Source: CAVWCW01 sp963753615 (lineage in GTDB: Bacteria; Pseudomonadota; Gammaproteobacteria; Chromatiales; Chromatiaceae). From it: a DNA stretch of 64,000 nt. The position numbers and the translations under genes are program-made. A model generated the notes under the pieces. It was not told the DNA's origin, did no database searches, and saw only the letters and a program-made list of their open reading frames with translations. Below, in pieces: positions 18,733-27,631 of this stretch; the first letter of the stretch is position 1, and each line of letters starts with the position of its first letter. The stretch spans positions 372,001 to 436,000 of the forward strand of contig CAVWCW010000008.1 in NCBI GenBank assembly GCA_963753615.1, given 5' to 3'.

Positions 18733-20565
18733 TTATTCCAAGGCAAGTCCTGTCGGCGTATCTGTGTCGGCCGATTGACGGAGCTTGCGGCCGACGTATC
18801 CCGAATACCTCAGCCCCTCCTCGCCATCGACGGTTACCGCGCGCAGCGTTTCTCCGCGACTCCTGCCTATGCCGAGGACGATCGCTTCGGTATCGGAAAT
18901 CGTCCGCAATGGGACCTGGATGGTTTTGCCGCTGAGCCGAGGCATTTTGTAGCTCATACAGAGTTGGCCGTCCCGCATTTTCAATCTCGGTTCGGTCACC
19001 GGGAAATCTCGATCGGGGTTTAAGACTTCGTAACGGCCGACCCGCCGCAACCAGCTTTGGGGTACCTCGGTGGCCGGTACCTTCTCCCCTAGCAGAATCT
19101 TCTTATCCTTATGCTGGCCGACGACGACTTCCCGGTCACCAATCCGCTCGCTGCGGAATCGCATCTGGCCCAAGGGTTTGAACGATCTGGGAAACTCCGC
19201 CAATGCATCCTGGGACGCGCCGAACCAGCCGTTGGGGTAAGGAATCAGGTCGAAGGTCTTCTCGACCATGCAGGCGCAGAGCTTCGCGTCCTTGGCTCGG
19301 ATCGAGATCAATCCAAAGTCGGTGGCGTAGTTGCCCTCGATATCGACCGGGTCGACACTGGGCTCGAGTCTTTCCAGGCTTGTAAGGAAGAAGGGTTCGG
19401 TATCGGGGCTCGGTTGGGCGTCTAGCAGCTGTTCCAAAATGACCTCGCCCAAGCGGGAAACGATTTCCCTTGCACCCGAATCGTTTGCCAGCACGGCCAC
19501 CCCCAACCCCTGCTGGGGCAGCAGGATCAACTCGCTGCTGAACGCCAGCGTGGTGCCGCCGTGCCTTACCACCCAGTCGCTGCCGGGAATGCTTTCCTGC
19601 TCGAGGAACCAGCCCAGGCCGTTGACGATATTGAGGTCTAAATCGACGTCGAGATTCTGGGGCTCGAACATCTCTTCGAGTGTCTCAACACAGATATTGG
19701 GCGGCCGATTGTTCGCCTCGGGCAGGGTCAGGACCTTGCTCATGAACCGGCCCAAGTCTGCGCTCGTGGTACTCAGTCCATGAGAGGGCAGGTCACGAAT
19801 CGGCAGCAGTTCGGTCTCCTGCCCCTGCCGGTAACCTTTGGCGGCATGCTTCCCCCGCACCGGTTGCACGGCCACCAGGCTGGAACTCATTTCGAATGGG
19901 CGAAAGATCCGCTCCTGCATATACAGCGGATAAGGGACCCCGCTAACTTCACCAACCATGTGCCCCAGCAGGGTGTAACCAAGATTGGAGTATGAAAATA
20001 CCAGGTTGGGGGGGAAGGCGGTGTATTCCTCCCGCAGCTGCGCCGCCACTTCGAGATAGGCTTGCTCCGACCACATCCCCTTACTCAGGTCGGTCGGGAG
20101 CCCGGCATGGTGCGATAGCACGGCGCGCACCGTGATCGGCTCGGCGGTAGTGTCGAAACGGCTTCGAATCGAGAAGTCCGGCAGGTAGGCGTCAAGAGGT
20201 TGATCGATGTCGATCTCGCCTGCCTCCGCCAACTGCATCACGGCCATTGCCGTAAACGGCTTGGCCAAAGAGCCTACCCGGTACACCGTGTCAGGCGTTG
20301 CCGGCCGGCGCTGGGCCAAGTCGGCGTAGCCGAAGCCTTCGCTCCAAAGCACCTCATGCCCGCGCACCAGGGTCAGGCTCAGACCCGGCACGCGGTATTT
20401 CTTCAGGGCGGCCTCGATTTGCGGTCCGAGCTTGTCTCGCAGCCATAGGATCTGTTTCCTAACAAATGGCTTGGCCGCAACTTGGTCGTCGAACACCAGC
20501 GCCCAGCCCGGGGTTGTTGCCGTCAAGCCGACCAAGAACAAGAGAATCGCCAGTTGTCGAATCAT
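18733..20565 (-). CDS. Beta-lactamase-fold serine hydrolase, secreted
   Basis: A 610-residue protein with a signal peptide (LAILLFLVGLTATTPGWA) and a class C beta-lactamase/DD-peptidase fold. The nucleophile motif SxxK is seen in RVGSLAKPFTAMAV, and the second motif YxN in FSYSNLGYTLLG. This family (Pfam Beta-lactamase) includes esterases, D-aminopeptidases and AmpC-like proteins. The 200-residue C-terminal extension resembles that found in many serine hydrolases of unknown substrate. I would not call it an antibiotic resistance enzyme. It probably acts in the periplasm. It is the only gene in its immediate unit. Confidence 0.85.
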   Translation of the reverse strand: MIRQLAILLFLVGLTATTPGWALVFDDQVAAKPFVRKQILWLRDKLGPQIEAALKKYRVPGLSLTLVRGHEVLWSEGFGYADLAQRRPATPDTVYRVGSLAKPFTAMAVMQLAEAGEIDIDQPLDAYLPDFSIRSRFDTTAEPITVRAVLSHHAGLPTDLSKGMWSEQAYLEVAAQLREEYTAFPPNLVFSYSNLGYTLLGHMVGEVSGVPYPLYMQERIFRPFEMSSSLVAVQPVRGKHAAKGYRQGQETELLPIRDLPSHGLSTTSADLGRFMSKVLTLPEANNRPPNICVETLEEMFEPQNLDVDLDLNIVNGLGWFLEQESIPGSDWVVRHGGTTLAFSSELILLPQQGLGVAVLANDSGAREIVSRLGEVILEQLLDAQPSPDTEPFFLTSLERLEPSVDPVDIEGNYATDFGLISIRAKDAKLCACMVEKTFDLIPYPNGWFGASQDALAEFPRSFKPLGQMRFRSERIGDREVVVGQHKDKKILLGEKVPATEVPQSWLRRVGRYEVLNPDRDFPVTEPRLKMRDGQLCMSYKMPRLSGKTIQVPLRTISDTEAIVLGIGRSRGETLRAVTVDGEEGLRYSGYVGRKLRQSADTDTPTGLALE

Positions 20566-20957
20566 AGCCGCACGCTAGCTTGCAGATTCCTCGGTAAACC
20601 GGTTTCGCACGCCCGTGGAGCTATGCGGGGCCCGGAGCGCCGGTTTCAAGTCTAGGCATCAAACTTCATTTGCCAAGATGAGAAACCGGGGTTTGCATCG
20701 TCGATCGCCCTTATCGGGGCAAGGGAATTCCGGAACCTGCAACTCCGGTTCCGGAATTTTTGGTCTTGTTGGGCCGTTGGGGCATCGCGCTTTCCTCGGG
20801 TACTCGCTTTATCCGGATTGGGTGCTCACCCCTGCGAACCGATACCCGAGCCGACTGCCAACCATTGACCCTCGTGAACCCGATTGCCGAAGCTCGGGTA
20901 GTTCAGCCTCTCGATTCTAACCAGGCTGCTTGCCGGGACTGTCGTTGCCTGTTTCCG
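20566..20957. other. Gene-free stretch containing an orphan hairpin
   Basis: No protein-coding gene is supported. It contains a strong plus-strand terminator-like hairpin at 20726-20761 although no plus-strand gene precedes it. A small RNA on the plus strand or a terminator for the minus-strand repeat protein are both possible. Confidence 0.45.
20726..20761 (+). terminator. Strong intrinsic-terminator-like hairpin
   Basis: A perfect 12-bp stem, AATTCCGGAACC (20726-20737) with GGTTCCGGAATT (20747-20758), has a 9-base loop and ends in TTTTT at 20757-20761. On the plus strand this is a textbook intrinsic terminator. The nearest upstream plus-strand gene is far away. On the minus strand it sits about 200 bp after the small repeat protein but lacks a good T-run. 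Confidence 0.6.
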
Positions 20958-21248
20958 TCACTGAAGATCCGGGTTGCCCGACTCGAACCCGCTGTAGATC
21001 GCAGGATTACCGGAATACTGCCCGGTCTCTGAGCCCTCGGGGGAGGTAAACAGATCGGGGTTTCCCGAGAAACCCCGGTAGATATCCACGCTGCCGCCGA
21101 TGGCGGGCTGAACCGCAGTCATGTCGTCGTTGGCCACGCCATCTTCGAAAAGATCCGGGTTGCCGGAGGCAAAGCCGTTATAAACGCCACTGGCCGCGGC
21201 GGAAGCCCCGAAAAACACTGCCATAGTTCCCATTATGATTCTGTTCAT
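20958..21248 (-). CDS. Small secreted repeat protein with GNPDL motifs
   Basis: A 96-residue protein beginning with a signal-peptide-like segment (GTMAVFFGASAAASG). The mature part carries repeated motifs: VYNGFASGNPDLF, IYRGFSGNPDLF and IYSGFESGNPDLQ, plus a shorter QYSGNPA. The shared core is Y-x-G-F-(x)-S-G-N-P-D-L, with the last copy ending the protein. A GAGGAT ribosome binding site precedes the ATG. I do not recognise a named family or function. It is probably exported to the periplasm or beyond. It sits just beyond the envelope gene cluster that ends at 21739, on the same strand but 490 bp away. Confidence 0.78.
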   Translation of the reverse strand: MNRIIMGTMAVFFGASAAASGVYNGFASGNPDLFEDGVANDDMTAVQPAIGGSVDIYRGFSGNPDLFTSPEGSETGQYSGNPAIYSGFESGNPDLQ

Positions 21249-21738
21249 GTTGCGATCCTCGTCCGTTGATTCGTTATTGCCGGAACCAGCTTACTGCTGG
21301 CCGCTGGTTAGCTTCCCTACTGTTGAACGTCCCTTAGTAGTTAAGAATAGAGCAATTCCTGACTAATTCAATCAAGAATTATCGCTATTCGCGTTTTGGT
21401 GAAATTTCGGGTGTTTTAACTACATTTTCCGCCAAATTCCGCGTAAATGTGCAATCTTGCCGTGGATTGGTGAGCCGTTGCTGGAACAGTAGCCCTGGTC
21501 GAAGGTGGCATTGATCCCGGTCTGCAACGGCGGCGTCCAGGTGCGGGCTGAGCGACAGGCCCAGGGAGGTGGCCGCGTCCCGGGCACGCACTTCGGACTG
21601 TTGGAGGTAGCCGCGAATACTGTCCGCTCAGGTCCACTAATTCACCGCCAGGAACATTAGCGTGATCTGGATGAACCGCGGTTTCGAGAGTGACCTGGCA
21701 GGTTTCCTGCTGTGCCCCCCGGCCGGTGGCGGGTCGCG
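21249..21738. other. Gene-free stretch between small repeat protein and S41 protease
   Basis: No supportable gene. Short minus-strand frames exist around 21385-21637 but have no recognisable family or initiation signal; they could be a gene remnant. An AT-rich section (about 21320-21440) probably holds the promoter for the small repeat protein. Confidence 0.4.
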
Positions 21739-22848
21739 TTATTGATTCTCTACAGGGGCCGCAGGCTCAGGCACCAGCGCGCCGGCGGCCGCCTCGAGCA
21801 ACGCCCGGGCGGATTTGGCTTCCACGCCGGCCACCGGCAGGTCCGGCTCCAGCCCCTGCTCCCGGCAGGGGATGCCGGCGGGGCCCCACAGACGACCGTT
21901 GCTGAAGCGCACTGCACTGCCATCGCCCAGGGGTGCGAGCGTCTGGGTCAGGCACTTCCCGTAGCTGGGCTCGCCCAGCAACCGGGCGGCACCGTTGGTC
22001 TGCAGGGCCAAGGCGAAAGACTCGGCGGCGCTGGCGGTGCCGGGGCCGATCAGCAGCAGCACCGGCTCCCGGAGCAGGCGCGGACCGTCCGGGGCGTTCA
22101 GCTCACGGCGCTGGCCTCCGGGGGTTTCGATGCCCGCCACCGGGGCCCCCGGCGGCAGAAACAGGCCGGTGCAATCCAGGGCCTCGTATAGGTCGCCACC
22201 GGTGGCCTGACGCAGGTCGATCAGCGGCCGCTTGCCGGCGGCCAGCGCGCGTTCCAGGCCGCGGCGCAGGTCGTGCTGTGTGTCCCGGGTGCGAAAGTCC
22301 CAGATGGTGAGCAGGGCGAGGCCTTCTTCTTCCCGATAGCTCACCGCCGGTGGGGCGAAGGCCTGGCGCGGCACCCGGCGCGCCAGCAGCTGGGACGAGC
22401 CGGTCTCCAGCACCAGGAGCACCGAGCTGCCGACGGGTCCGCGCAGGCGCTCGGCGACCCAATCCAGGGGTTGGCCACGCACCGACCGGCCCTCGATGCT
22501 GAGCAGCTCGGCGCGCACATGGATCCCAGCCTCCCAGGCCGGGCCGCCCGGGATGGGCACCAAAAACCAGCGCCCGTCGGCGCCGCTGAGCTGCATGCCG
22601 ATCCCCACCCCGCCGATGTCACCGGCGCGAAACGCGGCATATTGCTCCGGCGACAGCAGCCGGGCATAGGGGTCACGGCTGCGCAGAAGGGATTGCAGTT
22701 CCGCCGCATCGGCCGCCAGCATTTCCTGGTGCGGTAGCGGGTCGAGCTGGTGCTGGCTCAGGATATCGGCGATCTCCGCCGCGCGCTCCTGCGGCGCAGC
22801 CGCCGCCAGCAGGGGCAGCAGAGCCGCCGGCCACAGGGCGCTACGCAT
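21739..22848 (-). CDS. S41-family (C-terminal processing) serine protease, secreted
   Basis: A 369-residue protease of the CtpA/Tsp S41 group with a short signal peptide (ALWPAALLPLLAAAA). A PDZ-like region covers about residues 70-150 (GVGIGMQLSGADGRWFLVPI, then the RAELLSIEGRSV loop). The catalytic Ser lies in PGTASAAESFALAL and the general-base Lys in SYGKCLTQTL, in the usual spacing. These enzymes cut proteins near their C termini in the periplasm. The gene follows the coiled-coil lipoprotein by six bases and is the last of the minus-strand envelope operon, so processing of an operon product, possibly the repeat precursor, is an attractive but untested idea. Confidence 0.83.
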   Translation of the reverse strand: MRSALWPAALLPLLAAAAPQERAAEIADILSQHQLDPLPHQEMLAADAAELQSLLRSRDPYARLLSPEQYAAFRAGDIGGVGIGMQLSGADGRWFLVPIPGGPAWEAGIHVRAELLSIEGRSVRGQPLDWVAERLRGPVGSSVLLVLETGSSQLLARRVPRQAFAPPAVSYREEEGLALLTIWDFRTRDTQHDLRRGLERALAAGKRPLIDLRQATGGDLYEALDCTGLFLPPGAPVAGIETPGGQRRELNAPDGPRLLREPVLLLIGPGTASAAESFALALQTNGAARLLGEPSYGKCLTQTLAPLGDGSAVRFSNGRLWGPAGIPCREQGLEPDLPVAGVEAKSARALLEAAAGALVPEPAAPVENQ

Positions 22849-22854
22849 GGGTTG

Positions 22855-23400
22855 CTACTGGCCCAGCTCCAAGTAGAGGTCGAGCAGGCTGCGGTACTCG
22901 TCTTCCAGGCGGTCCCGTTCGGCCTCCAATTCCTGCACCGATGTGCCGGAATCGGCCTGGCCCTCCACCAGGGCGATGTCCACCCGCAACTGCTCTAGGT
23001 CCTTTTCCAGCTGCGTCGCCTTGGCTCGCTGGCCGCCCAGCTCTGCGCTTTGCTCACGCAGCCGCTTGGTGAGCGTGGCGGTTTCGCGGTCCAACTGACC
23101 GAGGCTTGTGTCGAGCTGGTCCAGGCGCGCCTGCTTGTTTGCGCGTTGGGCATCGAGTTCGCTCTTCTCGCTGTCGAGCTCGCGCTGGACCTCGTCCAGG
23201 CGCTGTAGACCCTGCTCGCGCTCGTCGATGCGGCGGTCGTAGGCGCCTGAACTGAGGCCGTAGATGCCGCCGGCCAAGCCACCCTCGTGGGGGTCGTCGG
23301 TGGTGGCGCACCCGCCGAGCAGGGTGCCGGCGAGAAGCATTGCGGTCAGGAGTCGGGCCGGATCTGGAAACGGTAAGGGTTGCTTGGAATGCGGGAGCAT
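22855..23400 (-). CDS. Coiled-coil lipoprotein
   Basis: A 181-residue predicted lipoprotein: a signal peptide ends in a lipobox (TLLGGCAT), followed by a Gly-rich segment (GGLAGGIYGLSSGAYD) and then about 120 residues of charged heptad-like helix (for example RLDEVQRELDSEKSELDAQ), probably a coiled coil. An AGGAG site eight bases before the ATG fixes the start. It lies 19 bp after the glycine-zipper lipoprotein and 6 bp before the protease gene. I do not recognise a family. It is most likely anchored in the outer membrane and acts as a structural or tethering part of the neighbouring ABC/vWA module. Confidence 0.75.
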   Translation of the reverse strand: MLPHSKQPLPFPDPARLLTAMLLAGTLLGGCATTDDPHEGGLAGGIYGLSSGAYDRRIDEREQGLQRLDEVQRELDSEKSELDAQRANKQARLDQLDTSLGQLDRETATLTKRLREQSAELGGQRAKATQLEKDLEQLRVDIALVEGQADSGTSVQELEAERDRLEDEYRSLLDLYLELGQ

Positions 23401-23419
23401 TTACGGTCTCCTGTCGGCG

Positions 23420-24121
23420 TCAGAGCGTCAGCCGCTCGTCGATCTGGGCCAGCTGCACCGATTGAGACTGCAGCTCGTCCATGTTCTTTTTCAACTGGGC
23501 GATCTCCTGCTCCAGCGCCTTCACCTGGGGCGAATCTCCGTCTTGCTGCTGTTCCTCTTGCAGGATCGCGGTCTTGATCTCGTACTCCTTCTTCAAGTCG
23601 TCATACAGCTGGTTGGCACTGGCCAACTCCTGCTGCACGCTCTTTTGCTCCTTAGCCAGCTCATCGCGGCTGGCCAGGCCGGCCCGGTAGCGGGACTCCA
23701 GCAGCTTGGTATCGCGGTCGAGCTGGGCGATCTCGCCACGAAGCTTGTTGTTGTAGGCAACGGTGGTGGCATTGTATTCCTTGGCCGAGGCGATCTCGGC
23801 GTCCAGGAAATCCTCGTCGCTGGCGTACTGTTGCTTGCGCTTGGAGATCTCGTTGCCGACCAGGAAGCCGGTGCCGCCGCCGAGCGCGGCGCCGATCAGG
23901 GCGCCCTTGCTGTTGCCGCCGATTGCATAACCGAGCAAGGCGCCGATCGCAGCGCCAGCCACCGCGCCTTCGGTCTTGGTACGGGTCGCATCCGAGGTGC
24001 CCCCGCCGGTAGTCTCGTACTCGCTGCCGGTATCGCTCTGACTCGGGTTGCTCTGGCAACCGACGGCCAGGGTGCCAGCCACCAGGCAGGCGGCGAGAGG
24101 TTTATATGTGTTGCTGTTCAT
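23420..24121 (-). CDS. Glycine-zipper coiled-coil lipoprotein (TagQ position)
   Basis: A 233-residue lipoprotein with lipobox LAVGC (Cys22). Residues about 52-90 form a glycine zipper (GAVAGAAIGALLGYAIGG and ALIGAALGGGTGFLVG), a membrane-inserting motif, followed by a long coiled coil ending QIDERLTL. In Pseudomonas T6SS loci an outer-membrane lipoprotein, TagQ, is encoded next to TagR, TagS and TagT; this gene holds the same relative position here. Homology to TagQ itself is inferred from context and type, not from a recognised motif. It starts 38 bp after the TagR-like gene. Confidence 0.72.
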   Translation of the reverse strand: MNSNTYKPLAACLVAGTLAVGCQSNPSQSDTGSEYETTGGGTSDATRTKTEGAVAGAAIGALLGYAIGGNSKGALIGAALGGGTGFLVGNEISKRKQQYASDEDFLDAEIASAKEYNATTVAYNNKLRGEIAQLDRDTKLLESRYRAGLASRDELAKEQKSVQQELASANQLYDDLKKEYEIKTAILQEEQQQDGDSPQVKALEQEIAQLKKNMDELQSQSVQLAQIDERLTL

Positions 24122-24159
24122 ACTGTCCTCCAGTGCGGTGTTCCCGGGTCCGGGCCCGG

Positions 24160-25812
24160 TCAGTCCGCCAGGTTTTTGAAGGTTTCCCGAAATTCCTCGA
24201 TCCAGATTTCTTTGTTCGGCCGCCGCAGCTCCCGGTATTCCGCCAACTGGCGCTGGATCACCTCCAGGGCGACTCGGGACCGTTTGGTGAGCTGGCTCTC
24301 CTCCAGCGCGGCCAGGGCCTGCTCGATATGCGCCGGACCGAACTCGCCGAACTTCTCCAAGTCTTCTACGTAGCGCTTGAACACCTGATCGATAGTTTGC
24401 CGTCTTTTTTCGATTTCCGCATCGATTTTCACCGCCAAGTCTTGATAGCGGGTGGACTGAGCCGCCAGCTTTTCGGCGTCCGCCAAGCGCTTGCTGAAAC
24501 TCTCCAGCTTGAAGAAATCACGCCCCAGATCGCTGGCCGAGCGCAGCAGGTCTTGGGCGGTGGCGCGGGCGGACGCGCGCAGCGAGAAATCCAGGCGCTC
24601 GCGGGCCTTGTCGATATACTGTTGGACGCCTGCCAACTGGGTCTTGAGCGCCTCGTTCTGAGCCGCCACCTCGTCAAGTTGGGCGTTGGCGTCGCCCAAC
24701 TGGTCGGAGGCCTGGGTCATCAGGTTGTCCAGCGTCTTACCCACCGGCATGGCTTGACGCAGCGATTGGCGATAGGCGGCATACTCCTCTTCGAGGTGGC
24801 GCCGGTTGTCGCTGCTGCGTACCACATTGGCGCCGATCGCCAGGCGCATGCCCGTGTTATAGGATTTCGACTCCCGCACCCGCTGCTCGTCTTCCACCCA
24901 GCGGTAGATCTCCACCTCCTCGCGGCGCGACGAGCGCAGTTCCCGGCCCTGGGTTCCCACATTGCCGCCGCGCGCCACCAGCCCCCCGGGCTGGCCCTGC
25001 CAGAGTTCGGGCAGGAACGGGCCCTCGCAAAGTTCCTGGGCGTTGCCCAGCATATCGTGCAGGCCCAGCGGGTTGGGCTTGCGCAGGCCGATCCGCCGCA
25101 GCTTGTGCTTGGCGTTGTCCAGGTACCAGGCGTACTTCGCGGCCTGGGTCTTGGGAAACGGCCGGCTGTCCTTGAAACTGCCGTCGGCCAGGGCCGGCTG
25201 CCCGCCGCGGGCGGCAAACTCCCACTCCAGTTCGGTGGGCAGGCGCAAAAAGCCGGGCGAGTCGCCGGCCTTCGGCAGCGCGGCCAGGCGCTCGGGGTTT
25301 TCTGGGTCGAACAGCCAAAGATTATAGCGGTGGATGAATTCGCGCATCTCCTGCCAGGGCATAAACACCAGGGGCCGGGCCAGGGCCTTTTCCAGTTTCT
25401 TGCCGCTCAGCCCCTTGAGTTCCCCGGCCAACCGGCTATCGCCGCTCGCCGCCAACAGCCGCTCCAGGCCCATGACCGCGGTGAACTGGGCGCGGCTTAC
25501 CTCGTACTTGCCCATGTAGTAGCTACGCCCCCCTTCTCCCGGGAAGGAGCCGCTCACCTGCAGCCGCTGCAGGCCCTCGAAGATCCCGCCCTCGCCATCA
25601 CCAAGCTGGACGATGCGGTCCGGGTCGCCCCAAAAGCCCTCTCCCGGCACCAGCACCTGGCGGAACACCATCTCCGCGCCCTCCGGCATCGGCAGCACCA
25701 GATCGCCGTCGGCCGGCTTCGGGTTGTACGCGGTCTTGGGTGGCGGTTCGGCCAACGCCCAAGGCGCCAGAACCAGCAACAGCAGCAGTGCCAACCGTCG
25801 GCGGTCATTCAT
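24160..25812 (-). CDS. Secreted SUMF1-fold protein without catalytic cysteines (TagR-like)
   Basis: A 550-residue protein with a signal peptide (LALLLLLVLAPWALA) and a formylglycine-generating-enzyme/SUMF1-type domain at about residues 45-320. Family signatures are YYMGKYEVSRAQFTAVM, RLPTELEWEFAARGG, LGLHDMLGNAQELCEGP and a closing NTGMRLAIG. The active-site Cys pair of true formylglycine enzymes is missing; only one Cys is present, in ELCEGP. The remaining C-terminal 230 residues are helical/coiled coil. Periplasmic TagR of T6SS loci is also a SUMF1-fold protein and acts upstream of the PpkA kinase; the TagS/TagT-like neighbours strengthen this reading. Its start overlaps the permease stop by eight bases. 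Confidence 0.82.
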   Translation of the reverse strand: MNDRRRLALLLLLVLAPWALAEPPPKTAYNPKPADGDLVLPMPEGAEMVFRQVLVPGEGFWGDPDRIVQLGDGEGGIFEGLQRLQVSGSFPGEGGRSYYMGKYEVSRAQFTAVMGLERLLAASGDSRLAGELKGLSGKKLEKALARPLVFMPWQEMREFIHRYNLWLFDPENPERLAALPKAGDSPGFLRLPTELEWEFAARGGQPALADGSFKDSRPFPKTQAAKYAWYLDNAKHKLRRIGLRKPNPLGLHDMLGNAQELCEGPFLPELWQGQPGGLVARGGNVGTQGRELRSSRREEVEIYRWVEDEQRVRESKSYNTGMRLAIGANVVRSSDNRRHLEEEYAAYRQSLRQAMPVGKTLDNLMTQASDQLGDANAQLDEVAAQNEALKTQLAGVQQYIDKARERLDFSLRASARATAQDLLRSASDLGRDFFKLESFSKRLADAEKLAAQSTRYQDLAVKIDAEIEKRRQTIDQVFKRYVEDLEKFGEFGPAHIEQALAALEESQLTKRSRVALEVIQRQLAEYRELRRPNKEIWIEEFRETFKNLAD

Positions 25813-27631
25813 AACGAAGGGCCTCGGCAGGATCGATGCGGGTCGATTTCCAGGCTGCGAACAGGGTGCTGGCCCAGGCCAGTAAGAGGGTGAGCCCCAA
25901 CGCCAGCCCGAGGTGGCTATTGGGCAGGTAACAGATGCGCTGACCCATGGCCAGGTCGGAGGCGAACACCCGGTTGATCACCTCGGCCAGGGTAAAATAG
26001 CCGCTCCAGGCGGCGCCTAGGCTGAGCAGGGCGATCATCAGCCCCTGGTAGATGGGAAAGCGGAACAGATCCCGGCGCGAGAAGCCGAGCAGGCGCATCA
26101 CCCCCAAGGGCTGCTTCTTGCGCTCCACCGCGGCGTACAGGCTGGCGATCAGGGCGGCGATACCGCCGGCGATTCCGACCAGGGCGACGAGCCAAAATAT
26201 ACGGCTCAGGCCCCGGTCGAGCACGCGGATGCGCTCGATGGCCTCGATCTCGGCAATCACCGGAATATCCTGAGCGCGCAGTTCGCGCGCGAGGGGCGGC
26301 ACCTGATCGATGGTCTTGGTGAACAGGCGGAAGCCGCGAAAGCCCCCGCGCTGGAGCAGGAATTCGCCCTGGACCGGGTCGTAGCTTACCCCTCGCTGCT
26401 GGGCGGTGCGCAGGGCGCCCAGCAACTCCGCCGGCACCAGGGCCAGCCGGCCGGCGCTGGTGCCCGCCACTCGCAGGGGGAATTTCAGGCGGTCGCCGTG
26501 ACCTTCGAATTCAGCGCTGAGCTCGCCACCGTCGGCCGGGAAGCCGGCCGGCAGCAGGACCTGGCGCCAGCGCTCACCCGGCGATCCCTGATCCAGTTTG
26601 CCCCAGGGCGGGGGCTCCAGCCCCAGCAGGTCGGCCTTGCCGGAACTGAGCGAGAGGCCGAACAGCGGCACCTCACCGCCGTCCAGAGTCAGGCCTGCGA
26701 TTCGGGTATAGGGCAGCAACAGGGCGCCGCGCCCCCGCAGTTTGCCGCTCAGGGCGCGGTAGCTGGCGTAGCTCAGGGCGGTGCTGTGGGTGCCCAGATC
26801 GTAGGCGCTGCGACCGTCCGGCAGCGTCAGGCCGGTTCGGTGTTGGAAGGCCTCCGCGACCAGGGGGGCGACGCGGCTCAACCCGGTGTTGACGATCAGG
26901 CCGCTCTCCTGCACCGGAGTCAGCGGCTCGGGGAGCACGACCAGCACCCCATCCAGGCTCAGGTGCGGGCGCGGCAGGCTTCCCGGCCAGCCCCGAGCCG
27001 GCACCCCCATGCCCTCCTTGTAGGATTCCACGTCAAGCACAAAGGCCAGCGGCGCATACAGACGCTGCACGCTGCCGGCCCGGGGTTCCAGCACGGCGGC
27101 GATGCGCAGAGTCTGTTCTCCCGCTTCGCGCTTGCTCCCGCGAATGCGGGTGGCCTTGACCTTCAGCTCGTCACCGGCCGACAGGTCCAAGACCTCGGCG
27201 GCGCTGGCGCTGAGCACGCACTCGTCCGGGCCGGGGACTACCCCGCCGTTTTCAAGCAGCAGGGGGTCGCCGGGGCCCGTGGGTACCAGGTCCCAAAGCT
27301 GGCTGGGCCCGCCCTGGCGGTCCTCGACGGTGATAATGGAAGAGGCCGGAAGAACCGTTGGGATCAGGAACTCCAGGTCGGCGCGCCGACCCATGCGCTG
27401 GAACCAGTCCTCGGGATACTCCTGGGTCTGGGCAGGCTTGATCTCACGAAAGCGGGGATCCTGCACCAGACGGTCGCGCAGGGTGCTGATGGTGCCTTCT
27501 TTGAGCCCCATCAGCAGCATCAGGGGGGCGATCACCGCAGCCAGGGCCAGCACCATGCAAAGGGTCAGCACCCACTCGTGGCGCAGGTCGGCCAGGGCCA
27601 GCTCGAACACGAAGCGGCTACGCTTGGGCAT
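25805..27631 (-). CDS. FtsX-like ABC transporter permease (TagS-like)
   Basis: A 608-residue permease of the FtsX/MacB/LolCE type. One helix lies near the N terminus (HEWVLTLCMVLALAAVIAPL), a large periplasmic domain follows, and three helices close the protein (FWLVALVGIAGGIAALIASL, then GLMIALLSLGAAWSGYF and LALGLTLLLAWASTLFAAWK). The last residues, RIDPAEALRYE, are the usual FtsX-family ending. I start it at ATG 27631 (MPKRSRFVFE), which overlaps the ATPase stop by 14 bases; the longer frame upstream is a shadow. Such transporters transmit mechanical force or move lipoproteins rather than import solutes. TagS of T6SS loci belongs to this class. Confidence 0.87.
   Translation of the reverse strand: MPKRSRFVFELALADLRHEWVLTLCMVLALAAVIAPLMLLMGLKEGTISTLRDRLVQDPRFREIKPAQTQEYPEDWFQRMGRRADLEFLIPTVLPASSIITVEDRQGGPSQLWDLVPTGPGDPLLLENGGVVPGPDECVLSASAAEVLDLSAGDELKVKATRIRGSKREAGEQTLRIAAVLEPRAGSVQRLYAPLAFVLDVESYKEGMGVPARGWPGSLPRPHLSLDGVLVVLPEPLTPVQESGLIVNTGLSRVAPLVAEAFQHRTGLTLPDGRSAYDLGTHSTALSYASYRALSGKLRGRGALLLPYTRIAGLTLDGGEVPLFGLSLSSGKADLLGLEPPPWGKLDQGSPGERWRQVLLPAGFPADGGELSAEFEGHGDRLKFPLRVAGTSAGRLALVPAELLGALRTAQQRGVSYDPVQGEFLLQRGGFRGFRLFTKTIDQVPPLARELRAQDIPVIAEIEAIERIRVLDRGLSRIFWLVALVGIAGGIAALIASLYAAVERKKQPLGVMRLLGFSRRDLFRFPIYQGLMIALLSLGAAWSGYFTLAEVINRVFASDLAMGQRICYLPNSHLGLALGLTLLLAWASTLFAAWKSTRIDPAEALRYE

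Noticed and set aside
18733..20565. Antibiotic-resistance beta-lactamase
   Set aside because: Only the general SxxK/YxN fold is present, with a long C-terminal extension typical of other serine hydrolases; nothing points to drug hydrolysis.
21385..21637. Small minus-strand genes
   Set aside because: Two overlapping short frames, no ribosome binding site, no recognisable family; at most a remnant.
24160..25812. Active sulfatase-maturing enzyme
   Set aside because: The catalytic cysteine pair is absent and no sulfatase gene is nearby.
24106..25893. 595-aa plus-strand reading frame
   Set aside because: It is the antisense shadow of the SUMF1-fold gene, with biased composition and no family features.
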